Shown piece by piece: positions 1 through 6,194 of a stretch of 7,497 bases of DNA. Under the pieces are notes generated by a model that was not told the origin of the DNA, searched no databases, and saw only the letters and a program-made list of their open reading frames with translations. Numbering within the stretch: the stretch's first letter is position 1; each line of letters opens with the position of its first letter. A program made the position numbers and the translations under genes. The stretch is from Flavobacteriales bacterium (GTDB lineage: Bacteria; Bacteroidota; Bacteroidia; NS11-12g; UBA955), in contig CANHXF010000078.1 of the NCBI GenBank assembly GCA_947464515.1, positions 1 to 7,497 on the forward strand, in the 5' to 3' direction.

Positions 1-2044
1 ATTTAACGCACTTCCATTTTGTTTCCATTACCTGCACCCAATATGTGCCTTTTTTATTGGTTTTGAAAATCCTTGTGGTGTCACCTGTACTCCATTTATA
101 TTTTACCGTATCTGCGTTTTGAGCATCAAAGGTTGCAATTTCGTAGGTACATATACGTTGATCTGGCCCGATACTCACCACTGGCAGCGGTTTCTTGAAT
201 ATTGTGGAAGTATCATAGAAGATACATCCATCACCATCGGTGATTCTGATACGAACTGTAGAATCACGATTAATATTAGGAATACTAAGAGTTTGGAAAG
301 TATCACCTGAAATATGCGCTTCAGATTTCCATGCCGCTTTAGATCCCGTATCCTTCACTACTCTTGTCCAATAGTATTTGAAAGGCGCCTTACCGTATAA
401 CACATTGGCATTCAACTTCATAGTTGTACCAAAACATGCAAATGTGTCAGACTTGGCCATAACTACTTGCGGGGGATCTGGAATAATAACAGTATCCCTA
501 TAAATTGTAGGACAGTTGTCGGAGTTATTTACAGTATGTACAATGATATATTTTCCACCACGGTAAAAAGTCATAGTATCTGATTTTTTAGTACTGTAAA
601 ATATTTCAGACTTACCCATACTATCTCTAACGCTCCATTTAAACTGAGGTGCGCCCTTAAATGATGCACCTACTGATGCCGCCATTGCAAACTTACCACA
701 CTTCAAATTGGTGTATTTACGAATGCTAAATGCGCGTGGATTTACTTTTACTTTGAAACCACGAATCGCTTGAGAAGGTTTAGGGCAGTGGTCATCTGTT
801 ACAGTTACTGAGAATGAGTAAGCGATATCAGACGCCATACCTACAGATGGAGTCCATTCGAAATAAGCCCAAGCTTTTCTCTTTTCTGGCCAATCTACTC
901 TATTCGCTAATTTAAACGTAGCACCAGGGATACCTTTATTCCACTTCAAATTGGTTGTATCCGGAATTTTCTGATACGGTGTAAACGTTTCATCATCGGA
1001 TTCCACCTTGAATTTCAGCGTTTCCCCTTCACAGACTTTCCAGTTATACGGACCTAATAAAGTTGGGGCTTTGTTGTATCCACAATCATCTTTTACAATT
1101 AACTGCATGTCACGCCGCGTTTTACCAATCATAAGGTAATTGGAAGTAGCACTATCTTTGCGCCATTCTGTAATCGTAATTACAGCAATCGCCACCTCGT
1201 CACATTTTGTGGGTGTTAAAATGATATCACCCGAACTCGTATCGAAGAACAAACCCCTCGGTGGATTCGTTTTAGGATTGGGTGTACATGTAATTGAAGT
1301 TGGCGGAATGCAATATGGCGTCATGAAATAACGCGGTGTAAATGGAGAAGAATAGGAAACTGAACTGTTAGGCAAACCACTAATACCATTTGTAAGACCA
1401 TATGAAAATGAATCATAATCTACAGTATCAATCGCACCATTATTGAAATAATACGCCTGATTACAGCAAAGAAAACCAATTGGAGCATTACTCAACGTTG
1501 GTGAAGTATTACATTTATTGGTTGTCTTCTTGATGTTACAGATATTGATCATACAAGTTGTGAAGAAGTCATTACCTGAAGGACCCGTGGTAATCGCACC
1601 ATTTCTACAACACTGTCCAATGTAAAATGTCACTTCACAACATGTACTCTTGTTTACATAACCACTCAATGGACTTGTATTGAAATCAACAGTGACTTCG
1701 TAGGTATGTTCTTCGATACCTTCACCCGTTCCATAAGTGTTTTGAGGCGAGCAAGGAGAACTCGCTGTTGAGCAACGTGGCGTTACATCCTTGATACCCG
1801 TTCTGGAAATCGACAACCCACTACTTCCGCAGCCATTTCCACCATTGGTACCTGCAAAAACACCAAATGAAGGGCCGCTAAATGCGATACCTCGACAGTC
1901 TCTGTAAATTTTTGCCGTGATTTTGTACTTTCCTTTACCCAAACATTGATAGGACATATCCCCACCCATCATGTGAGAGGCTTTGGAAATGTTTGATAAT
2001 GATAAAGTTAGAACAAAAAATAAGAAAGGTAAAAGTTTTTTCAT
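1..2044 (-). CDS. Large secreted Cys-rich PKD/Ig-like surface protein, probable type IX secretion substrate (partial, C-terminus off the left edge)
   Basis: I translated this frame by hand. It stays open for 681 codons from ATG 2044-2042 to the window edge, and an in-frame TAA (2059-2057) precedes the ATG. Residues 1-22 form a signal peptide (MKK, hydrophobic LLPFLFFVLTLSL, cleavage near SKA/S). The mature protein opens with SHMMGGDMSYQCLG (23-36) and IYRDC (46-50), and has ECCRNGA-like QCCRNGA at 144-150. Together these are the signature of a common family of very large Bacteroidota exported proteins. There are 26 cysteines, 17 of them before residue 282, including three vicinal pairs (135/136, 145/146, 193/194). 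Beta-rich Ig/PKD-like modules follow, around 325-435, 437-525 and 526-615; the last begins near 620 (VSIGPDQRIC, then YKWSTGDTT, GTYWVQV). Such proteins usually end in a gliding-motility or type IX sorting domain. That part is outside the window, so the secretion route is inferred. Likely an adhesin or cell-surface protein; its ligand is unknown. Confidence 0.85.
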   Translation of the reverse strand, partial: MKKLLPFLFFVLTLSLSNISKASHMMGGDMSYQCLGKGKYKITAKIYRDCRGIAFSGPSFGVFAGTNGGNGCGSSGLSISRTGIKDVTPRCSTASSPCSPQNTYGTGEGIEEHTYEVTVDFNTSPLSGYVNKSTCCEVTFYIGQCCRNGAITTGPSGNDFFTTCMINICNIKKTTNKCNTSPTLSNAPIGFLCCNQAYYFNNGAIDTVDYDSFSYGLTNGISGLPNSSVSYSSPFTPRYFMTPYCIPPTSITCTPNPKTNPPRGLFFDTSSGDIILTPTKCDEVAIAVITITEWRKDSATSNYLMIGKTRRDMQLIVKDDCGYNKAPTLLGPYNWKVCEGETLKFKVESDDETFTPYQKIPDTTNLKWNKGIPGATFKLANRVDWPEKRKAWAYFEWTPSVGMASDIAYSFSVTVTDDHCPKPSQAIRGFKVKVNPRAFSIRKYTNLKCGKFAMAASVGASFKGAPQFKWSVRDSMGKSEIFYSTKKSDTMTFYRGGKYIIVHTVNNSDNCPTIYRDTVIIPDPPQVVMAKSDTFACFGTTMKLNANVLYGKAPFKYYWTRVVKDTGSKAAWKSEAHISGDTFQTLSIPNINRDSTVRIRITDGDGCIFYDTSTIFKKPLPVVSIGPDQRICTYEIATFDAQNADTVKYKWSTGDTTRIFKTNKKGTYWVQVMETKWKCVK

Positions 2045-2102
2045 AGAATATGAATTTTAGGTTTGTGTGCTATTGACAATTGTTTTTATAACTACGTTGC
2101 AC

Positions 2103-2134
2103 CAAAAATAGGTTTTTTTTGAAACAATGACAAA
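2103..2134 (-). promoter_or_regulatory. Predicted Bacteroidota-type promoter of the secreted-protein gene
   Basis: On the minus strand, TTTG (plus 2131-2134) is followed after exactly 20 bases by TATTTTTG (plus 2103-2110). This fits the Bacteroidota consensus TTTG, about 19-21 bases, then TAnnTTTG. Transcription would start near 2096-2099, giving a leader of about 50 bases before ATG 2044. The element overlaps the upstream candidate start codon (2127) of the divergent peptidase, which favours that gene's downstream start at 2205. Confidence 0.5.
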
Positions 2135-2168
2135 TATCATTCATCCGATTACGCATTTAAAAGCCCAT

Positions 2169-2199
2169 TTTGAATTGCCTTTTTATAATGATAAGTTTG
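2169..2199 (+). promoter_or_regulatory. Predicted promoter of the Xaa-Pro aminopeptidase gene
   Basis: TTTG (2169-2172), a 19-base spacer, then TAAGTTTG (2192-2199) match the Bacteroidota consensus at both boxes. The expected transcription start is about 2203-2207, at or next to ATG 2205, so the transcript would have little or no leader. A second TAnnTTTG match, TAGGTTTG at 2058-2065, has no upstream TTG at suitable spacing and is weaker. Confidence 0.45.
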
Positions 2200-2204
2200 C
2201 ATAC

Positions 2205-3494
2205 ATGAATTCGAAATACAAAAATCCAGCTTCTTCACTGTTTGTTAAGAATAGAAAAAAACTATCCGATTCAATGGTTTCAGGGTCTATCGCGGTATTT
2301 CACAGCAATGATGAATTGCCAAGAAATGGGGATGCATATTTTACATTTCGACAACAATCGGATATCTACTATTTAACAGGAATTGACCAAGAGGATACTA
2401 TATTGGTATTGTTCCCAGACTCGCCAAATCCATTATACAAAGAGATGATTTTTGTGAAGGAAACGAGCGACCAAATTGCCGTTTGGGACGGGGCTAGATT
2501 AAATCCGAATCAAGTATATGAAGTCTCTGGGATTAAGCAAGTATTTTGGTTTCACGAGTTTTGGAAAACAATTCATGCTGCTTTTTTATTGGCCGAAACT
2601 ATATACTTTAACCTAAACGAAAATGATCGTTTTAGCGATCGTGTTTCTTACTCAAATTTGCGTTTTGCCAAAGAAATAAAAGACAAATATCCTGCACACA
2701 ATTTCAAACGATCTTCTCCCATTCTTGCCAACTTGAGAATGAGGAAAGAAGTGGAAGAAATTGACCAACTTAAGGAAGCAATCAACATCACCCAAAAAGG
2801 ATTTGAGCGACTATTAGGCTTTGTTAAACCAGGTGTTTTTGAATACGAGATCGAGGCGGAATTAATACACGAATTCATCCGCAACAGAAGTCGTGGATTT
2901 GCCTTTGACCCCATCATCGCGAGTGGTTCAAGTGCTTGTGTATTGCATTACATCGAAAACAATAAACAGTGTAAAGACGGCGACCTATTATTGTTAGATT
3001 TTGGTGCTGAATATGGCAATTACAATGGTGATTTGTCTCGTTGCATACCCGTAAATGGAAGGTTTTCACCCCGACAAAAAGAAGTGTACAACGCGGTACT
3101 TTTGGTTCAGCGAGAGGCCAAGAAATTACTTCGTCCGGGCGTGAGTTTGCCAGTCTATCACGAAGAAGTTTGCAAAATCATGTCGGAGCAGCTCATTCAA
3201 TTGGGCTTATTGACCTCTGCAGAGGTGAAAGCAAATCCTAAAGCCCACCTAAAATACTACATGCATGGCACGAGTCATCATTTGGGACTAGATGTTCACG
3301 ACGTGATGCATCGCTGGGAATCGATGGACATCAACAATGTTGTTACGGTTGAGCCAGGCATTTACATTCCGGAAGAAGGATTGGGAATTAGAATTGAGAA
3401 TGATGTTTTGATTACTGCGAATGGAGTAATCGACTTTATGGAGAATTTCCCCATCGAAGTGGAGGACATTGAAGAACGAATGAATCGCTCATAG
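2205..3494 (+). CDS. pepP: Xaa-Pro aminopeptidase (aminopeptidase P, M24B family)
   Basis: This enzyme removes the N-terminal residue from peptides whose second residue is proline, and is a cytosolic di-metal hydrolase. Numbering from ATG 2205 (429 residues; E. coli PepP has 441), an N-terminal creatinase-like domain (about 5-140; SIAVFHSNDELPRNGD, FRQQSDIYYLTGID) precedes a pita-bread catalytic domain (about 170-420). All five metal ligands are visible: D265 (LLLLDFGAEY), D276 (GDLSR), H358 (HGTSHHLGLDVHD), E383 (VEPGIY) and E398 (GIRIEND). The supporting histidines H248 and H365 are also present. The frame is open further upstream to ATG 2127, which would add 26 residues that do not resemble the family. 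I chose 2205 because the usual family N-terminus aligns there and a good promoter lies just ahead; 2127 remains possible. It stands alone on this strand, divergent from the secreted-protein gene and convergent with pcm. Confidence 0.93.
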   Translation: MNSKYKNPASSLFVKNRKKLSDSMVSGSIAVFHSNDELPRNGDAYFTFRQQSDIYYLTGIDQEDTILVLFPDSPNPLYKEMIFVKETSDQIAVWDGARLNPNQVYEVSGIKQVFWFHEFWKTIHAAFLLAETIYFNLNENDRFSDRVSYSNLRFAKEIKDKYPAHNFKRSSPILANLRMRKEVEEIDQLKEAINITQKGFERLLGFVKPGVFEYEIEAELIHEFIRNRSRGFAFDPIIASGSSACVLHYIENNKQCKDGDLLLLDFGAEYGNYNGDLSRCIPVNGRFSPRQKEVYNAVLLVQREAKKLLRPGVSLPVYHEEVCKIMSEQLIQLGLLTSAEVKANPKAHLKYYMHGTSHHLGLDVHDVMHRWESMDINNVVTVEPGIYIPEEGLGIRIENDVLITANGVIDFMENFPIEVEDIEERMNRS

Positions 3495-3529
3495 GGGTAA
3501 TTTCCACTACAACTTCTAACGAGTTGATT

Positions 3530-4198
3530 TCACTTCCAACCGTGAGATCCCTTCAGCGGGACAAACTTGCAGTCTTGAAGTACTTCTGATTTGGTTTGTG
3601 TTTCTGAGATTTTGGTAATTCGCATCATTTTCAGATCCTCGGTATTATCGCCAACGGGAATCACCAGTCTACCGCCAATTGCGAGCTGTTTTACATACGT
3701 TTCAGGAACGGCTGGTGCTCCGGCAGTTACAACAATCGCATCGAAGGGAGCAAATGAAGGCAGTCCCAATGTCCCGTCGCCATGAAACAATTGAATCTCA
3801 GCGCCCAAGGCTTTGAATATCCCACTGGCTTTTTGCAATAACGGTAGAATATATTCAACACTGTAAACTTGTACGCCCATTGCCAATAAAATTGCTGCTT
3901 GATAACCACTACCCGTCCCGATTTCCAGGACCTTATCACCCGACTTCAAGCCCAAAAGTTCTGTTTGATACGCTACGGTATAGGGCTGTGAAATGGTTTG
4001 ACCGTGATCAATTGGAAAGGCTGCATCACGATAAATGAAATGTTCAAAATCCTTAGGAAAAAACCACTGCCGAGGAACCGTCCCCATCGCTTGTAAAACT
4101 GCAGGCGATTGAATCCCTTTTTTACGAAGTTCATCAACCAAGCGTTTCCGCTGGCCTTGGTGAATCAATGTGTCTACTAAATCCGTCTTTTTTACCAT
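3530..4198 (-). CDS. pcm: Protein-L-isoaspartate O-methyltransferase
   Basis: It uses S-adenosylmethionine to methylate L-isoaspartyl residues in age-damaged proteins, starting their return to normal aspartate; it acts in the cytosol. The 222-residue length is typical of the family. Visible motifs, in order: VPRQWFFP (41-48), the substrate-side signature DHGQTISQPY (64-73), SAM-binding motif I VLEIGTGSGYQAA (90-102), the acidic strand end YSVEY (112-116), the GDG turn (140-142), FDAIVVTAG (152-160), LAIGGRLVIPVG (172-183), and the C-terminal FVPLKGSHGW (212-221), equivalent to the usual FVPL-G--GW. No key motif is missing. ATG 4198 is followed by a lysine-rich start (MVKKTDL). The gene ends 35 bp from the convergent peptidase stop and its start lies 69 bp from the divergent oxidoreductase-like gene, so it is probably transcribed alone. 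Confidence 0.96.
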   Translation of the reverse strand: MVKKTDLVDTLIHQGQRKRLVDELRKKGIQSPAVLQAMGTVPRQWFFPKDFEHFIYRDAAFPIDHGQTISQPYTVAYQTELLGLKSGDKVLEIGTGSGYQAAILLAMGVQVYSVEYILPLLQKASGIFKALGAEIQLFHGDGTLGLPSFAPFDAIVVTAGAPAVPETYVKQLAIGGRLVIPVGDNTEDLKMMRITKISETQTKSEVLQDCKFVPLKGSHGWK

Positions 4199-4213
4199 CT
4201 GTTCAAAACCCTA

Positions 4214-4245
4214 TTTGGGTACTCACTGCGGTTTGCAAATCTTTG
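4214..4245 (+). promoter_or_regulatory. Candidate promoter of the Gfo/Idh/MocA-like gene
   Basis: TTTG (4214-4217), a 20-base spacer and AATCTTTG (4238-4245) give a one-mismatch fit to the Bacteroidota promoter (first T of the -7 box is A). The expected start near 4250-4253 leaves a leader of about 15 bases carrying AAAGG (4257-4261), six bases before ATG 4268. This is one of the few places in the window with a plausible Shine-Dalgarno sequence. Confidence 0.35.
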
Positions 4246-4255
4246 CACCCGACCA

Positions 4256-4263
4256 CAAAGGTA
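4256..4263 (-). promoter_or_regulatory. Candidate -7 box for pcm
   Basis: The minus strand reads TACCTTTG here, an exact TAnnTTTG match. Transcription would begin near 4250, about 50 bases ahead of pcm ATG 4198. I see no TTG at the right distance upstream, so only half of the promoter is supported. The box overlaps the AAAGG ribosome-binding candidate of the divergent gene. Confidence 0.3.
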
Positions 4264-4267
4264 GAAC

Positions 4268-5230
4268 ATGCTAAAATCAGTTGTCATAGGATCGAAAAGA
4301 AAAGTAGAAATTTTCGAACATTTACTAGCCACAGTAAATGGATTTGACTTGGTGGGCTTTGTGGACCCAGACGATTCGCAAAACATTTCGATGCTTGGAG
4401 AATTCATGTTTGCTTTAGAGATTGCAAGTATGGGCGATGTGTTTTTTGTGGATCGACATGTAAAGAATTTGCCGTTTGATGTCATTTGTAACTTAGTTAA
4501 GATGGGAAAACACATCTTCTTTGATGGGTACAGAAATTGGAATTTGGGCGAAATCGAAACATTATCAAAATTCAAGCGAGAATCCAATGTCGTTATCCAA
4601 ATTGGCAACGTGCTTCATAACAAACCGCTCTTTACAGCAGCGTTACAATTGGTAAAAAAGCCGCGTTACATCAAATTAGAAAAACACTGTCATCCACCAC
4701 AAACAGGTGAGTTCGCCGCTTGGATACACACGAATTTATACCAAGAAATTGATTTGATTCAACGCACCGTTTCGAGTCGTGTTAGAAGCATTTCGGCAAG
4801 ACCGATGTTTTTATTTGGCAAGCAGACGGATTTGTTGAATATCCATTTAGAATTCGACAACGACGCGATAGCCCACATTACAGCGGGTAGAGCCATGGAA
4901 CCAGGGACATACACCCTTAAAATTTTCCAACAAGACCGGCTGTATCTTTTGAATTTCGCCGCCAACGAACTGGTTGAATATCGCACGGCTGAACAAAGTG
5001 ATCAACTTTCACTATCTGCCGATTTTGATCATCCAGAATTGCCCCCGGAATTGATTCGTATTGATCGACAAATTATGCCGTTTGATACATGGAAAATGGA
5101 GTTGCGCAACTTTGGAGAGAACATCAACAACAACCTAACACCGTTAACGAATCTAGAGCACGCTCTAGAGGTAACAACTACTTGCGAATGGGCCATCGAT
5201 AAGGTCCAAAGGAAATATCAGGACCTATAA
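4268..5230 (+). CDS. Gfo/Idh/MocA-fold oxidoreductase-like protein with degenerate active site
   Basis: The 320-residue layout follows this family: an N-terminal Rossmann-like half (about 1-118) with the start VVIGSK, LVGFVDPDD (28-36) and MGKHIFF (79-85), then an alpha/beta half with a large open sheet (about 119-320), including RYIKLEKH (133-140), ARPMFLFGKQTDLLNIHLEF (177-196), AHITAGRAM (202-210) and the closing NFGENINNNLTPLTNLEHAL (281-300). Functional family members are NAD(P)-dependent sugar or cyclitol oxidoreductases. Here the glycine-rich loop is broken (G8-S-K-R-K instead of G-x-G-x-x-G), the conserved E-K-P reads D86-G87-Y88, and the catalytic histidine of the usual HD-ID motif appears as Q159 before E160-I-D162. 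D33 after the second strand is kept. It is intact, with no frameshift, so probably a functional protein without classical dehydrogenase activity. Its same-strand position ahead of a sugar transferase suggests a link to glycan synthesis, but this is inference. Confidence 0.75.
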   Translation: MLKSVVIGSKRKVEIFEHLLATVNGFDLVGFVDPDDSQNISMLGEFMFALEIASMGDVFFVDRHVKNLPFDVICNLVKMGKHIFFDGYRNWNLGEIETLSKFKRESNVVIQIGNVLHNKPLFTAALQLVKKPRYIKLEKHCHPPQTGEFAAWIHTNLYQEIDLIQRTVSSRVRSISARPMFLFGKQTDLLNIHLEFDNDAIAHITAGRAMEPGTYTLKIFQQDRLYLLNFAANELVEYRTAEQSDQLSLSADFDHPELPPELIRIDRQIMPFDTWKMELRNFGENINNNLTPLTNLEHALEVTTTCEWAIDKVQRKYQDL

Positions 5231-5244
5231 TCGAATCCAAAACA

Positions 5245-5265
5245 AACCATAGCATTTTTATGGTT
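5245..5265 (+). terminator. Intergenic stem-loop after the oxidoreductase-like gene
   Basis: AACCATA (5245-5251) and TATGGTT (5259-5265) form a perfect 7-bp stem with a 7-base loop, 15 bases after the TAA stop at 5230. No T-run follows on the plus strand, so it is not a classical intrinsic terminator in that direction; T-rich sequence follows it on the minus strand, where no gene needs it. It may be a weak terminator or an RNA-stability hairpin. Confidence 0.3.
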
Positions 5266-5278
5266 ACTTAAAATCCAT

Positions 5279-5286
5279 TAAGTTTG
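5279..5286 (+). promoter_or_regulatory. Candidate -7 box directly before the lipoprotein gene
   Basis: TAAGTTTG is an exact TAnnTTTG match ending four bases before GTG 5291. At the -33 position only TTTT (5256-5259, 19-base spacer) is present instead of TTTG. If real, transcription would start on or next to the GTG, giving a leaderless lipoprotein and sugar transferase transcript. The box also contains the in-frame TAA (5279-5281) that limits the lipoprotein frame. Confidence 0.3.
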
Positions 5287-5290
5287 TGGT

Positions 5291-6193
5291 GTGAGGTCTT
5301 TCAGCGGAATACAATATTCTATTGCATTTTTATTAGGTATCATTGGCATAATGTCGTGTAAGGATGAACACAAAGGCATTCCGGCGCAAATTTCTGTTGA
5401 TTCGGTTTCTTTGGACATTTCGTCGCTTCAAGGAAATAACATTCACCAAATCAGAGGTGTACAAGTGTTTGCTAACGAGGAATTTATCGGCAATTTCGAA
5501 TTCCCTTGTAAAATACCAATCACTAAATTGGGGAATATCAGACTCGAAATTTTCCCCTTGGTGTATATAAACGGTAGCAAAAACAACCTAGGCATTTATA
5601 CGCCGATGGCTTCTTATGTCGATACTTTTTTACTCCAAGCGGGGAAAAGCATTCCGATAAACCCTGTTTTTACATTTCGCAAGAACGTCTTTGTTCGATG
5701 GAATGAAGATTTCGAAGACAATAACTCTACCCTTATTCCAATTGCGCCCTCACCCTATCCTGGCGATTCGATTTCCATTGTAAGTACTCCATTTGACCTC
5801 GATGGCAAATTCAAGAGCAGCACAAAAGCTTATCGAATCGTATTTGAGGACATCGACTCAAGCAAATACATAGATGTTGGATCATTTGAAGAATTCAAGG
5901 ATTTGCCTTTGGATGGCTCTTCTGTTTTCTTTGAGTTTGATGTAAAATCTGATTTACCCGTTCAGTTAGCAATGCGCCGAAAAAATTCTACGGCAAACGA
6001 ACTTTTACCCTACATGTTGGTCAACAAAACCGGTGGCCAATGGAAGAGATTTTATGTCAATTTGGTATTTGAATTGGCCAGTCAACCCGCCGGAACATCG
6101 ATTCGTCTTTTCTTCGATATAAATAAACCAGAAGTTTGCACCGTTTCAAGGGAAATATTCATCGATAATTTGCGTTTGAGTTTTCTAAAGTGA
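5291..6193 (+). CDS. Lipoprotein of unknown function, probably outer-membrane and surface-exposed
   Basis: The 300-residue product starts at GTG 5291: an in-frame TAA at 5279 blocks any longer start, and the next ATG (5351) would remove the signal sequence. Residues 1-22 are a lipoprotein signal (R2, hydrophobic IAFLLGIIGIM) with lipobox IMSC and the acylated C23. The following K24-D25-E26 resembles the lysine-acidic surface export signal described in Bacteroidota lipoproteins. The remainder is beta-rich. One region (about 30-130; ISVDSVSLD, IRGVQVFANEEFIGNFEFP) resembles, from memory, a widespread Bacteroidota lipoprotein family of unknown role. It leads by way of FVRWNEDFED (134-143) to a jelly-roll-like domain (about 155-300) ending FIDNLRLSF, a form often seen in carbohydrate-binding domains. 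I see no catalytic motif. The stop is one base from the sugar transferase ATG, so the two are probably co-translated and a glycan-related role is plausible. Confidence 0.8.
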   Translation: MRSFSGIQYSIAFLLGIIGIMSCKDEHKGIPAQISVDSVSLDISSLQGNNIHQIRGVQVFANEEFIGNFEFPCKIPITKLGNIRLEIFPLVYINGSKNNLGIYTPMASYVDTFLLQAGKSIPINPVFTFRKNVFVRWNEDFEDNNSTLIPIAPSPYPGDSISIVSTPFDLDGKFKSSTKAYRIVFEDIDSSKYIDVGSFEEFKDLPLDGSSVFFEFDVKSDLPVQLAMRRKNSTANELLPYMLVNKTGGQWKRFYVNLVFELASQPAGTSIRLFFDINKPEVCTVSREIFIDNLRLSFLK

Positions 6194-6194
6194 T

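Noticed and set aside
1140..1331. 63-codon plus-strand open frame
   Set aside because: It is fully antisense to the secreted-protein gene, has no promoter or ribosome-binding signal, and no recognisable motif.
1783..1965. 60-codon minus-strand open frame
   Set aside because: It sits in another frame of the same strand inside the secreted-protein gene, whose signal peptide and motifs are in the main frame.
2058..2065. TAGGTTTG as an additional plus-strand promoter for pepP
   Set aside because: It matches TAnnTTTG exactly, but no TTG or TTTG lies 17-23 bases upstream, and a complete promoter exists at 2169-2199.
3041..3241. 66-codon plus-strand frame inside pepP
   Set aside because: It overlaps the catalytic domain in a shifted frame; the metal ligands on both sides are in the pepP frame, so there is no frameshift to explain it.
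3510..3526. Possible bidirectional terminator between the convergent pepP and pcm genes
   Set aside because: CAACT and AGTTG form only a 5-bp AT-rich stem with a 7-base loop and no good T-run on either strand, too weak to call in AT-rich DNA.
4192..4608. 138-codon minus-strand open frame opposite the Gfo/Idh/MocA-like gene
   Set aside because: It lies antisense to a recognisable protein family, overlaps the pcm start, and its translation shows no recognisable domain.
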